NCBI GenBank assembly: GCA_012845835.1
Contig: JABAKD010000104.1
Coordinates: forward strand, 82,001-146,000
Direction of reading: 5' to 3'
From: Undaria pinnatifida
Lineage: Eukaryota > Sar > Phaeophyceae > Laminariales > Alariaceae
DNA length: 64,000 bases
Each line of letters starts with the position of its first letter. Position 1 is the first letter of the stretch. This document shows positions 35,101 to 45,282 of the stretch, one piece after another. The notes below the pieces were generated by a model. It did no database searches, was not told where the DNA came from, and worked only from the letters and a program-made list of their open reading frames with translations. The position numbers and the translations under genes are program-made.

Positions 35101-38100
35101 GCTGGGCACGGGAGACGGAGCCATGGTACTGGGTGTGGGTGATGGAGCCGGGGTATTGGGCATGGCAGATGGGACCGGGGTGCTGGGCAGAGGAGACGGA
35201 GCGAGGGTGTCGGGCATGGGCGATGGAGCCGGGGTATTGGGCTTGGAAAATGGAGCGGGGGTGCTGTCGCATGCCCCGAACGCCTCGTATTCGTCTCCGT
35301 AGTCCCCTCCAGTGTACTTGTACTTCAAAATTGAGATACGGGCGACGGTAATAATAAAATGAAGACGGGGGAGAGAGGGTGACTTCAGTTTTGAGTTGTG
35401 ATTGAATGGCCCAGATGGCACAGGGGTTTGACCGCGGGCGTGACGTGCATGTTTGTTCGCGAGGGGAGAGTCAAGCGTATCATCAGGTGAATTGTAGATA
35501 GACCCTTCGATGTCCGTCTTCTGGAAAAAAGTACTACGGGGGCAACGGGCAGGATCGATGTGGGCGTTACGTTAACCTTTTTGTGTCGGCAGCGCACCGC
35601 TTGGACCATCATGCTAATTTCGCCGCCCCGTGCCCTTTTCTCGTTTACCCCATTACGAGAAACAAAAACATTCATGTTTCAAGAGAACGTGCGTCGTTTG
35701 TCAAACTGAGTTGTGGACTTACCGTATCTTCAGTTTCTCCTTCCGGCAGCTCGGCCTCGTTTCCGCAAATCATGGTCTGTGGACTTGACACAATCTTGAC
35801 ACCGTAGGACGCACAGTTTATCATAACGTTGCCGGTCACCTGTAATTGTTTGTTTCTTCGGTTGAGGAACATTGCCACTGATCGTTTGATAAGTTCGTAA
35901 TTACCAAACCCGATTGAAGCATGTTTTGTTGGACGCGTCGTCTCAACGCTCAAGTAGCAATATCGTTTCGTAGAAGCGCGCAACCGTTGACTTGTTCGTT
36001 GTGTTTTGGTGGCGCAGTATGCATATATCGCAGATTTACAGCATCTCCAAGATACCAGGTCAACGTTCTTTTGCATACGTGGTACAAACATATACCAGGT
36101 GTACGACGGAGACCCCCTAGTAACGTTTTTCTTGAGGGTTACAGATAAACGCCTTACCCGGCCCGCAATCATTCTCTGTTTGTGATGCTCGGTGTTTGAT
36201 ACTTACCACGGATAACAAAGGTTTCGCATCGTGTGTCGAAGCATTCATGTTCTGGAATACCTTTCCCGGTATGGGTCCCTGAGCTAGGTGGCCTTGCCCT
36301 TCGTGTCGGTCGGACCAAATGAAACGACACGAGCCGGGTGGGTGACATCATGGGACGCGACACGCGCCTGTGAAAATGTAAGGATTCACATATAAATATG
36401 GCTGTATGAGCCTGACATATCGGTACCACCTGCGTGTGTAGTGTTGGTGTGGGATCATTTTTTCAGCTCCTTTGAACGATCAGCATATGACCGTTCGTGC
36501 AACTAGGGGTGCGAGCACTCAACATCAACAGCGGTGGCTATACGGGCGGTATCCCCTTGTAGAATATCACACGCGTTTTGGGGGCAGAACAACGTGGAAA
36601 ACGCGTAAAATAATGTTTGCATCTCTACAACAAATAATGAAGCTGTCTTGTTAAACCCACCGTGTTGTCGATGCCGTAATATCGGCCGTCATCGTCAGGT
36701 TCCGTCGTCCCAACGCGCACCCCTGCTCCTGCTGCATTAGAAATTGTGTTGCCTATAATTGTGGTCAGGTCGGCGTGACTGGAGATACCTATTGCGATCG
36801 TTCCACAAAATATAGCGACGGCGGGCAAGGTAGATATGAAATCAGTTTCCTACTTCAGCCCGTAGCCGTGCTCAAGCGGTCACTAATGGTGTCATTTTCA
36901 ACGACAACTGTTGTGCGACTAGTCTATTTGGCGTGGACGACAACCAACCTCTATATGGCGTGCATTGAGCTAGGGGTACATTGCGCTTGCTGCGTAGAAC
37001 CGTAGGTTTGTAGGGTTTGAGAGCTTCTCAAGACAACGAAGGACCACCGCAACCGACACATCGCTACAAACAGTAGACGAGAGGTGATTTGTCCACACTG
37101 GTTCCGGAAGATCCAAACCCATCGCAATTTTTTTAATATAAACCAAAAAGCTCGCAACTGTTCTAGATGTGATCAAGAGAGAAATAGCTAGTTCAGAGTT
37201 GATATTTCAAAGCTCTCTATTGTCCTCTATCGACGGGAAAGCTCCAAGCATTCATCGCCGCACATATGTAACAACATCTGGTCGCGAGCATACCTCCCGA
37301 GTTGGCGTCGTGCTGCATGGATATTTCGTTGTTCTCGATGACAGTTCCCATGCAGCCTTCTTTCACGTCCACGCCTTCGTTTCCCTGATTAGTACACATA
37401 GGAAAAGGATGCTATTAATAGCCACTTGTGTTGTGGGGGCGCAGCAGAAGATGCACCCCTACGTCTATCTAACCAGCGCGGGAAGGCGAATAGGAGCTAA
37501 CCATATTATGGTGAGAGGAGACAAACACATGTCGGACCTGAGTAGGTCACATTGACTAATACAAATATTTATTGACATCTGCCCTATCTGATGTGCAACG
37601 GCGCATACATGTTGACTCGGAAAACTGTTCAGTTCCAATAAAATGCACGGGATGCAGTCTCTCCTCACATTTGTCTTGATTTCGTTATTTTTGATGATGG
37701 TTCCGAGGCATATATCTGCGGTACCCGTCGGGTTTTTGTCCAAATCTGTCCACTGCTCGCGTGCGGTCCCAAGGTCTGCGGGAACGTGAAAGTGGCCAGG
37801 AGAATCCGAGGCGAGGCAACGGCTGAGATGGCGTCATGTGGCGCAAACACGGAAGGGACAAACGCTTGTTCCCCCTAACCAAGCCTGCGCCAGAACCTCG
37901 CGTTTCTTGTTTGAAAGGAAGGGGACATGCAACGAAGCAACATGTCTCCACTTGACCCTGCGGCACTTCGGTAATCAGATCAGTAGACAGGAACACCGGT
38001 GGGTGGCGTGCTTTTTTTCCGACTGGGAGCAGCCTTGCACTGCAGCCACGCATACTGGACGGCACGTCGAAGCCGCGACGTTGGTTCACAGCAGTCGGAT

Positions 38101-41100
38101 TTGTTTCGTTCTCGTCGCTCCTACGATGGTAGAAATCAAGGCGACATTACTCTCTCCCTCGTGTCCACGGGCTCATGCGCACTTGTCAGTTGAATACCGT
38201 GAGCATCATATATACATATACCGAGAACATTTTGCGGCAATTGTGGACAGTATTGTTGCTGGAGGTCTCGTCTGGTACCACTCGTAACGGAAGTTATGGA
38301 ACCGTTGTGTTAATAGTGCTAAAATGTACCTGGTAAATTCCAACAACATATATATCAATTTGTTCCAGATCGGAGTGTGGTTGAGCCACCTTCCACGCCT
38401 CTCTCGGAAACACTTCAACTACACGACCACTGAATGACGCATTATACTCGTCGTACTTACATATTCCCTCTCCGTTCACGCCTTCTTCGTCATCGTCTGC
38501 ATACACGAAGTCCTTGAGACCGCAGTCGCTAATGATGTTGTCTTCAATTTCTGCGTACGACACAAAGTCTGGACACGAAAATATGCAGCGAGGGCGCGCG
38601 AATAGTGGAGGGAGCGAGGTAGAATAGGATTGGTATATTAGCGCTTGCGCATGTTGCGCAGTAATTTTTCTTACCCCAGAAATCACGCATGACCAAGAGG
38701 TCGACGGGCTGGTTTCAAAAGACTGCCACCTTAATTTCCACCTTCATTCTCGATTGTGGCTGATTAATGTATACAACGAACGATAGAACACGCCCAAGGA
38801 CGCTACGAGTACGACGACGTTCGGGGTTGAGAGGGGGGGGGCGGAGGGATAGTGTTACTCCAAGTTGACACGTTAACGGGCGACATTAGTCCATACATAT
38901 ACATGATTATGTTGGCTTGAACTGCTGTTCATTACCAGGTACATGACATTATGATCGACCTTGCAGTAGCTGGTCTAGCCATTGTCGCTAAATATGTGAC
39001 AACGCCCACTTCCTTGATGTAATAAACACAGACGAAAATCAGTTCACTCACTGCGGATGCGGACACACTCGCTTAAGGCGTGCTGAAACACCATCCCTGT
39101 AACGATCAGCCCATCCAAGGCGGACATGTATCCTCCACTCCGCTCCGACGGAAGGTCTTCCGCTGAGGTGTACAGACGGGAATATCAAACGTTATGCGAA
39201 ATGCGGGCTTTCGTTTACAAGGTATATTACTGTGATGCAGACGTTATCTGAGCTCAGCAACATTGATAGCAGCGAGTTTCGGGAAAAGAAAAAGTGAAAA
39301 AATGAAATGCTCGGGGGTAGAGTTGCTCAGGGTTTGTCGACGTTTAGCCGCATAAAAGACGTTGACGGCAAAAACAACACCTGGGCAACCCGCTTGCTCA
39401 GGGGGAGGGCTTCAAAAGTAGCTCCCAACCCTGAGCAACAAACTGCAATCGGTTATGTATGGTTGGCTGCGCCACTACAAAAAAAAATGCTGACTCGCCA
39501 CCAATGCGTAGCATGGCAGGGCCCGCAATCTCCTCGAAGCGGGAGTGGTTTCGTGACTCTGTGGGGACGAAGTTAGTATTAATAGCAGTGTTCTACAATC
39601 AATCTCAGCAGGCAGAGAATTTTCCTACGGAGAGAATAAAGTATGACAAGCAGCATCTCAAGCTGGGTCATTGCGAGGAGGGTTGCCGGAGCGGACGCCC
39701 ACTCGCTGCCACCAAAGCGTAGAGTATCAGGGCAAGTCAGCTCCTCCAACCAGTCGTCGCTTGGTGGCTCTGCTGTGGCGGCGAAAGCAGCACAGAAGGT
39801 TCAATCTAGGCCGGCAAGACGAGAAAAGGGAGGTGGTTGCTGTTGTCTTCCCAACACGCAACGCTCACGCAAGTATCTACGTAGCAACGCAACCTCGAGC
39901 TGGGTGGTGGCAAGGAGGACGGCGACGACATCTGGCCGTTGTGGTATTGGGTTAGAGAGGCGGAGAGAGATTGTCGCGGCGAAAGGTGGTGGAGCACCGT
40001 GTGTGGTAGATCGGCAGGGAGCTCGAAGCTCTTTGCATATCAAGCGCAGGTCTTACATTTCGAGCTTACTGCTGTAGAGTGCGCGGAGAGGCCCCTTAGC
40101 GCTATTTTTAGATTCATATTTTAAAATTTAAAATCCTGGAAGCACGCCCCGACCATGAGCAACCGCCCCTGAGAATTTTCACTTTGTTTTCCACTTTTTC
40201 CCAAAACTCTCTTCTAGTGTCCCTGGTACTGTTCGGGATTTGCATTTGCTCGGTGTCAATCGTTTTCCTACGATTGTTCTCTTTTAAAAAAGTAGAATGG
40301 GGATATGAAATATAAGACAATCTGAGAGAGAAACCGCAACATCTGGTTTGGCGAGACCAAACGACTCAGCCATTATTGACAAGATGGCAGTAGCAGTTGC
40401 CTTAGACACATATCATAGCTAGGTTGAGAGTATTTAATATTCGCGGATTCGTCTTTATGTATTTTCCGCCTGAGTATCTACTGTACGTGGGCTTTGTTAC
40501 TCCCGACATAACCCCACGCCAGGCGTTGAAAAACGTCCGACATACAACGAATACGCAGTAGATCGCTCGGTCATTCCCTGCCGATGGGCAATCGAGCGCA
40601 CTCCACGCAGCAACCATTTCACGTAGCGTTCCCTGAACGACGAATCTCACAAGCAACGTAAAGAAGGATGTCTCTGTAAGCCTCCGACGAGTTGTCTTCA
40701 TCAACGCCCTCTATTGCGTCATCGTCCCAAACTTGTCCGTCAATCGTAAAGTCCTGCAAGAACGAGGCAACATGCAAGACGCGTAGGGACGAAAATCATG
40801 CTCCAATAGATGCACAAGATGCACGGTCTTCAACAACGATGAGCGTTTCGTATCTTGCCCTAATATATGTGCCGGGCGCCTTCGGTTCCGTCGTGGACTG
40901 CGTTAAAATCGGGTGTCAAAGTCTCGGTTTCGCACACGTATCTCCAGCAACGGCCATCGCGCCATGAACCAGGTTGATGGCGAGATGGCGATCATGGGCT
41001 TCACCGCAATCGCCGAAGATGTAGTCCACTGTGTAGTATGGCGTACGCAATACACACACGACGGTGTTAACGTCCCGGTGGTGGCATTGATCGCCGCCCC

Positions 41101-44100
41101 CATACTCACACTGCCAGCAAAGTAGCACGCACCTGAAGAGTGTAGTAGTCATGCTTGAGTTGAAATACCCTAGATTCAACTCCTGCGCCACGTAGCACCA
41201 CGCTCTCCCTGCCGCTCGATCCGTTGGCCCCTTTGATGGTGATCCTTGCGTCCTCGGTGCCAGCGGTCTACCGCAAAACGCACGCAATGCGGCGGACGGT
41301 TGTTGGGGCTGCTGGTGTTACTGTAACCGTAGCATCCTTACCCACCCGCTACTCATACATTGTTTCACTCAAACGTGGGCAGACGTTATGTGCTAGCCAA
41401 TCGTAAGATGCATCGGTACACGGGCAAAATTACGGATGGGCACCCTCCATGAAATACTGACCTGCATATCAGCCAGGCCATTGATGAGGCGGCTTCATTC
41501 GGGGGTATGCTGGGCCACGCGTCTTGGATCAGAAAATAAAAAATAGCTCTGTAATCAACTGATTATGACGTTCCACTTACCACCGTTTCGAGATCTTCAA
41601 AGTAGTTGCCGCTCTCAATGATGATGACGTCTCCAGGTTCGACGCCATCGAGGGCACTCTGTGGACGGGGCGAAATACAACACAAGGGATGCTGAAGCGG
41701 CTTGTGTTTTGGAATATAGCGTGTATGCCATCGTACAAGCGTACAACTGCTGAAACCGAGGCGGGTCGGCCGCTGATGACGGCGAGGTGCGATCTTGGAG
41801 GGAACCCCTTTACGGTACTATGCATGGAGAACCTTTTACAAACGGAGCTTCAAGCTCTCACTTATCATTACCTGTGCAGACCCATGGTGTTGGTGGCTCG
41901 AGGCCAGTCTGCAGTGCTTTGATGAAACTCCCAGCAAAGGAACGTGGTAGAGGTGGCGAAAAAAAGAGGAAATGAGGAGAACTGAATGAGAGGGGGGGCA
42001 CTACTGTGCTCTCGAATCGGACATAGCAAAAACACAACAAACAAGACCTTATAGCGGGGAGACCGTATTGCACCAAAACAACCAACCTATCGATTCCGTA
42101 CGGCCTATCTGGATATTTTTTTTGGTTTCAAATTCAGCTGAAACCTGAAACCTGACCGACCAGTAGACCACTCATGCATGGATATTTGTGTTTTTTTGAA
42201 GATTGCCGATTAACCTCTGGCTGTGATCGGTCCCCGGCGCTACATCGCAGCACATGCTGCCGCTTTTCAAGCTACCAGCTTGTTGATGATACGCGTATAC
42301 GTAGTTGTGGTTAGTGGTGTAGCAACCTCTTACACCCTGGGTATATTCCAACGGCGGCAGCAAATTAAATAATAAATGCAAGCCGACAGGCAGCTTGGGA
42401 GACATATCATATCGTGAACATTTTTCAGCGACAGCAACAAGGGGTCATCCCTGGCCTTTGCATGCACATGTGTAGCAGCGGTGAAAGAGTAGACTAGTGG
42501 TATACCCCGAGTTTACGCTGGTAGGTATCTAGGTCTACATACAGCCGTAGTGGATAAAATAGTGCTATTATTATTGTTCAAATTTGGTATGCTATTAATA
42601 GTGTACAGTATACCAGGGTACGAGGTAGGCTACAAAAAGCCCAAAGAAAGGACACCACATCCTCCCCAGAACAAGATGAAAGTCAAACCGTTTGGGTGGG
42701 ACTTTTGCACGACGCACAGCTTTAGTTCTAGCTTTTTATCTTTCCGTCGACACCACCAGCTTAATTTTTTTGACTGGGGTGTGTCTTGGAATTTTTTTTT
42801 AATGGTACAACTGTAGTAGCGACGTTCCGATGCTTTACTTCGTGAACCCCTCGGGACTTTTGCAACGTGCCGAAGTAGTTGAACGGTTATCAATAGAATA
42901 GGTATTATATGCTTCGAAGTATGGTATCTAAGATACGCATACCATTGCATCTAGACTATAAATACGATTATATGTTCTTTGTAATTTCTAACGATTATTC
43001 ACACTAGACTATATTTATTGTAGGTTTTGGATATTTTGGTCGCCTTTCATTTTCGTTTTCGTTTTTCTTTTCGTTGTCGTTTTTCACGTTTACCTCGTAA
43101 ATAATATTGAAATGATGCGGCGGTGAACCCACCCAGCTGTTTTAATACCGGTGTATTGGCCGTTCTTTTCACACTAAGGGCGTGGCAGAGAGAGGCATTC
43201 GTTGAGCTTTCGTCCTTTTGGTGAGTTTTACAGGCATGTCTCCAGCACGCCTCTTCGACGTGTCCAATGCTTCCTTGCCTCGGGAGCGCGTATATTAGCA
43301 CATCATTCAGCGAGTTGTAGTGACAACGACACCCTCTTGTGTACCTGGTAAGTGCTCGCTCGCTTTAGGTGCTTCCGTTCGTTGCTTAGATGCTACCCGT
43401 ATGGTTTTCTTTTCGCCGATTTTGCTCCCACTTTTACAGACAGCTCTTCTCTAGACACAAAGCGTGCTGCTTCTTCTGGTGTTGTGTCGACGCACCAGGA
43501 ACACGCACAACACACATACATGTAACCTGAAAAAAACCGATTAACATGGCCGACATATATGGGCATGTTTTGGAGCAGCGGCAATGCGGTATCTGGTGTG
43601 CGCAACTATCATAATACCTGACATGTTACTCGTGCGTGTTGCTTAGCTCTTTCTATTATCGCCCTCTTGGGTTTTCCTGGACGTTATGTTTAGCCGAGGT
43701 ACTACAACAGTAGTAGCAGTGCCAGGAACACCTGTTATATCCATCCAATCGAAACACTGAATCCACGTCACATGCCAAACTCTCGACGTCCCACCTCGCC
43801 TGAGCGCGCAGTGGATACGGTGCACGATACCATTTTCATATCTAAGAACAGCGGTTAGCTTGGAAGCACCGGGTTAGGTTGAAGCATCACGCCTTCTGCA
43901 GCTAGCTCTCGCGTGGCGTACCTGCTGCCTTGAACAATGCTGTGACAAATGTAACAGCCCGCCCAGCGCTCAGAAAAAAAAACAAGATATTGGCCTACGG
44001 GTTATTGCCGTAAACGCGAAATGACGATTCCTCTTCCGGCCCTCCCCCGATAGTTTCTTGTTAGGATTACTGTCATAGAATGCAGCACCGCCAAGGAGAA

Positions 44101-44544
44101 AATTCATTCCGGGGTTCCTTGTCACTCTCACGGAATCCTCCTCAACCAAGCACACACTCTCACACAGTATTGTGCGTTGAGTGGGCCCCGCGCCGCTTAC
44201 GGTGAGGTCCAGGACGACCCTACATCGCTGCTTGTCGTGCTGCTATCGCTATTATACAATATACAGCAGTGGAAACAGTGACGACAAAAAGATCCCCCCA
44301 GCAAAAATCGTTTCGTAGCACATGAACCAGTAGTAGTAGTAGCATCACAAGCAGACACCGTTGCTCGAAAGCAAGAGATTGTTAAACCTCGTATGATATG
44401 ATACGCGCATGATCTTGCCTGGATAGTGTCACCTCCTGGCTCGACGGTGATGGTAGCGCTTTCCACCGTAGCAAGTCCCAGAAAAAGCACAAGAACTGCT
44501 CTTGATGCGGTTGCTGCTGACCAACGAAGGAATATCGTGCCCAT
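24673..44544 (-). CDS. Secreted tandem beta-helix, Pro-rich, WSC-domain protein (23 exons)
   Basis: Whole-gene entry; introns are included in the span. Twenty-three exons join in frame with GT-AG borders (one GC-AG) to 3771 bases, about 1256 residues. Order: signal peptide and beta-helix module 1 (residues about 1-368), long Pro/Ser/Thr linker (369-758), beta-helix module 2 (759-1089), short Pro-rich linker (about 1105-1150) and a complete WSC domain (1150-1256). Right-handed parallel beta-helices are the fold of many polysaccharide lyases, epimerases and binding proteins, and WSC domains bind glycans. A role in the extracellular matrix or wall is therefore inferred, but no catalytic residues could be assigned. 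The ATG at 44544 was chosen because a clean signal peptide follows. An upstream in-frame ATG at 44745 is possible. The last exon is taken to read to the TGA at 24673-24675, since the duplicate at 56.2 kb also stops just after VTSWE. Confidence 0.75.
26516..32259 (-). CDS. Exons 12-20: beta-helix module 2
   Basis: Exons: 32182-32259, 31256-31381, 30651-30747, 30040-30150, 29373-29471, 28521-28624, 28033-28123, 27048-27175, 26516-26632. Each matches the corresponding exon of module 1 in sequence, length and intron phase: for example [18 protein letters not shown] against [29 protein letters not shown] against [31 protein letters not shown] against [20 protein letters not shown], and [10 protein letters not shown] against [10 protein letters not shown]. 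Introns are mostly 300-900 bp and unrelated in sequence to those of module 1 except near exon borders. Both modules look under constraint, since all nine exons are open in the required frame. Confidence 0.8.
34111..35322 (-). CDS. Exon 11: minisatellite-encoded Pro/Ser/Thr linker plus start of module 2
   Basis: A single 1212-base, phase-0 exon. It opens with [20 protein letters not shown], runs through about 75 tandem five-residue units such as TPAPS, xMPNT and LAPSP, and closes with [13 protein letters not shown], the equivalent of the first exon end of module 1. At DNA level the repeats are a 15/30/45 bp minisatellite with higher-order units of about 250-300 bp. The minus-strand frame is chosen because both exon ends match module 1 and the second linker at 26.1 kb, and because the acceptor (GAAG before TACAAG) and donor (CAG then GTGATA) are in phase. 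Pro/Ser/Thr stretches like this are typically extended and O-glycosylated, but no direct evidence is available here. Confidence 0.8.
35723..44544 (-). CDS. Exons 1-10: signal peptide and beta-helix module 1
   Basis: Exons: 44419-44544, 41581-41658, 41133-41267, 40651-40753, 39052-39162, 38461-38568, 37669-37775, 37294-37384, 36661-36788, 35723-35839. Exon 1 has a hydrophobic signal sequence ([15 protein letters not shown]) followed by [12 protein letters not shown]. Successive exons carry [27 protein letters not shown] and [95 protein letters not shown] and [19 protein letters not shown]. The recurring I-x-N-N-x-I / G-N-x-I ladders at about 20-25 residue spacing are the signature of right-handed beta-helix coils. 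The domain resembles pectate-lyase-like proteins generally, but I cannot name a subfamily or substrate. Confidence 0.8.
39318..40160. other. Intron insertion-like segment in the beta-helix gene (intron 5 region)
   Basis: This lies upstream of exon 5 (39052-39162), in the intron after exon 4. It contains an inverted repeat GTTGCTCAGGGTT (39320) / AACCCTGAGCAAC (39429) and a further TGAGCAAC near 40154. Plus-strand frames at 39307-40077 are open but compositionally repetitive (CTCRAGCTGGGT segments at 39657 and 39893), and I recognise no protein. It may be a small mobile element within the intron. Confidence 0.35.
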
Positions 44545-45282
44545 GTTCTCCTGCGTCCTGGACGCGAGTAAGAAAAAGGCAGCTACAACAGCAGCAGCAG
44601 CAGCAGCAGCTAGATTTCGAGGTTGGAGGTGTGTGAAGGACGGGGGGTGATTGATCACGGCGATCGCGGTGCGTTGTTGTGTTTCCTCAAACATTGAGTG
44701 TTTGGGACGGACCGTCCGGGAAGATGTGCAATCCCTGCAGAACACATCCTACATGGAAAACTATTAATACCACCGGATCCGAAAGGTTTGTATGAACATG
44801 AAAATTTGAGCTGTACATCGATTGTGAAGTTTTCCTTCTGACGTCAAGAGGTGCGATTTTTTCTATATTTTCTGCTAGAAAAAAGTTCTTTTCGTTGACT
44901 ACGACCTCGTATATGTTGTGTGGTCTGCATCTCGAAGCCATGACTTCCGTCCAAACTTTACAGTGAGTAAAACAAAAGAAGGGCGTGCACACGCATTGGT
45001 ACCAGGTAACGGGCACATACATACGTACACGGTCAAATATCTAGATGCGTGTGCTTTTTCACACTGAACTGAGATTCCCACCCAGTCTTCTAATATTCAT
45101 CCCGCATAAAACCAGTTCCCGTACCGACCGATGCCTCTTCAAGGAGAGATGAGATCTGTAGCCACAACCTACGATATAAACAGAGACACACATTACAAAT
45201 ATGCCACACCTTGTTGACAATTTCCATCCACGTAGTTGAGCGTGGTTTGCCCACGCTGTACTATGGTATACCTGTGGTATAC

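Noticed and set aside
34115..35302. Plus-strand 395-codon frame and a 348-codon minus frame (34226-35272)
   Set aside because: Both are alternative frames of the minisatellite in exon 11. Only the minus frame 34111-35322 joins in phase with neighbouring exons and starts and ends with conserved non-repeat sequence.
39307..40077. Plus-strand frames of 89-144 codons inside an intron of the beta-helix gene
   Set aside because: Overlapping frames, internal repetition and no recognisable motif; more likely repeat or element sequence.
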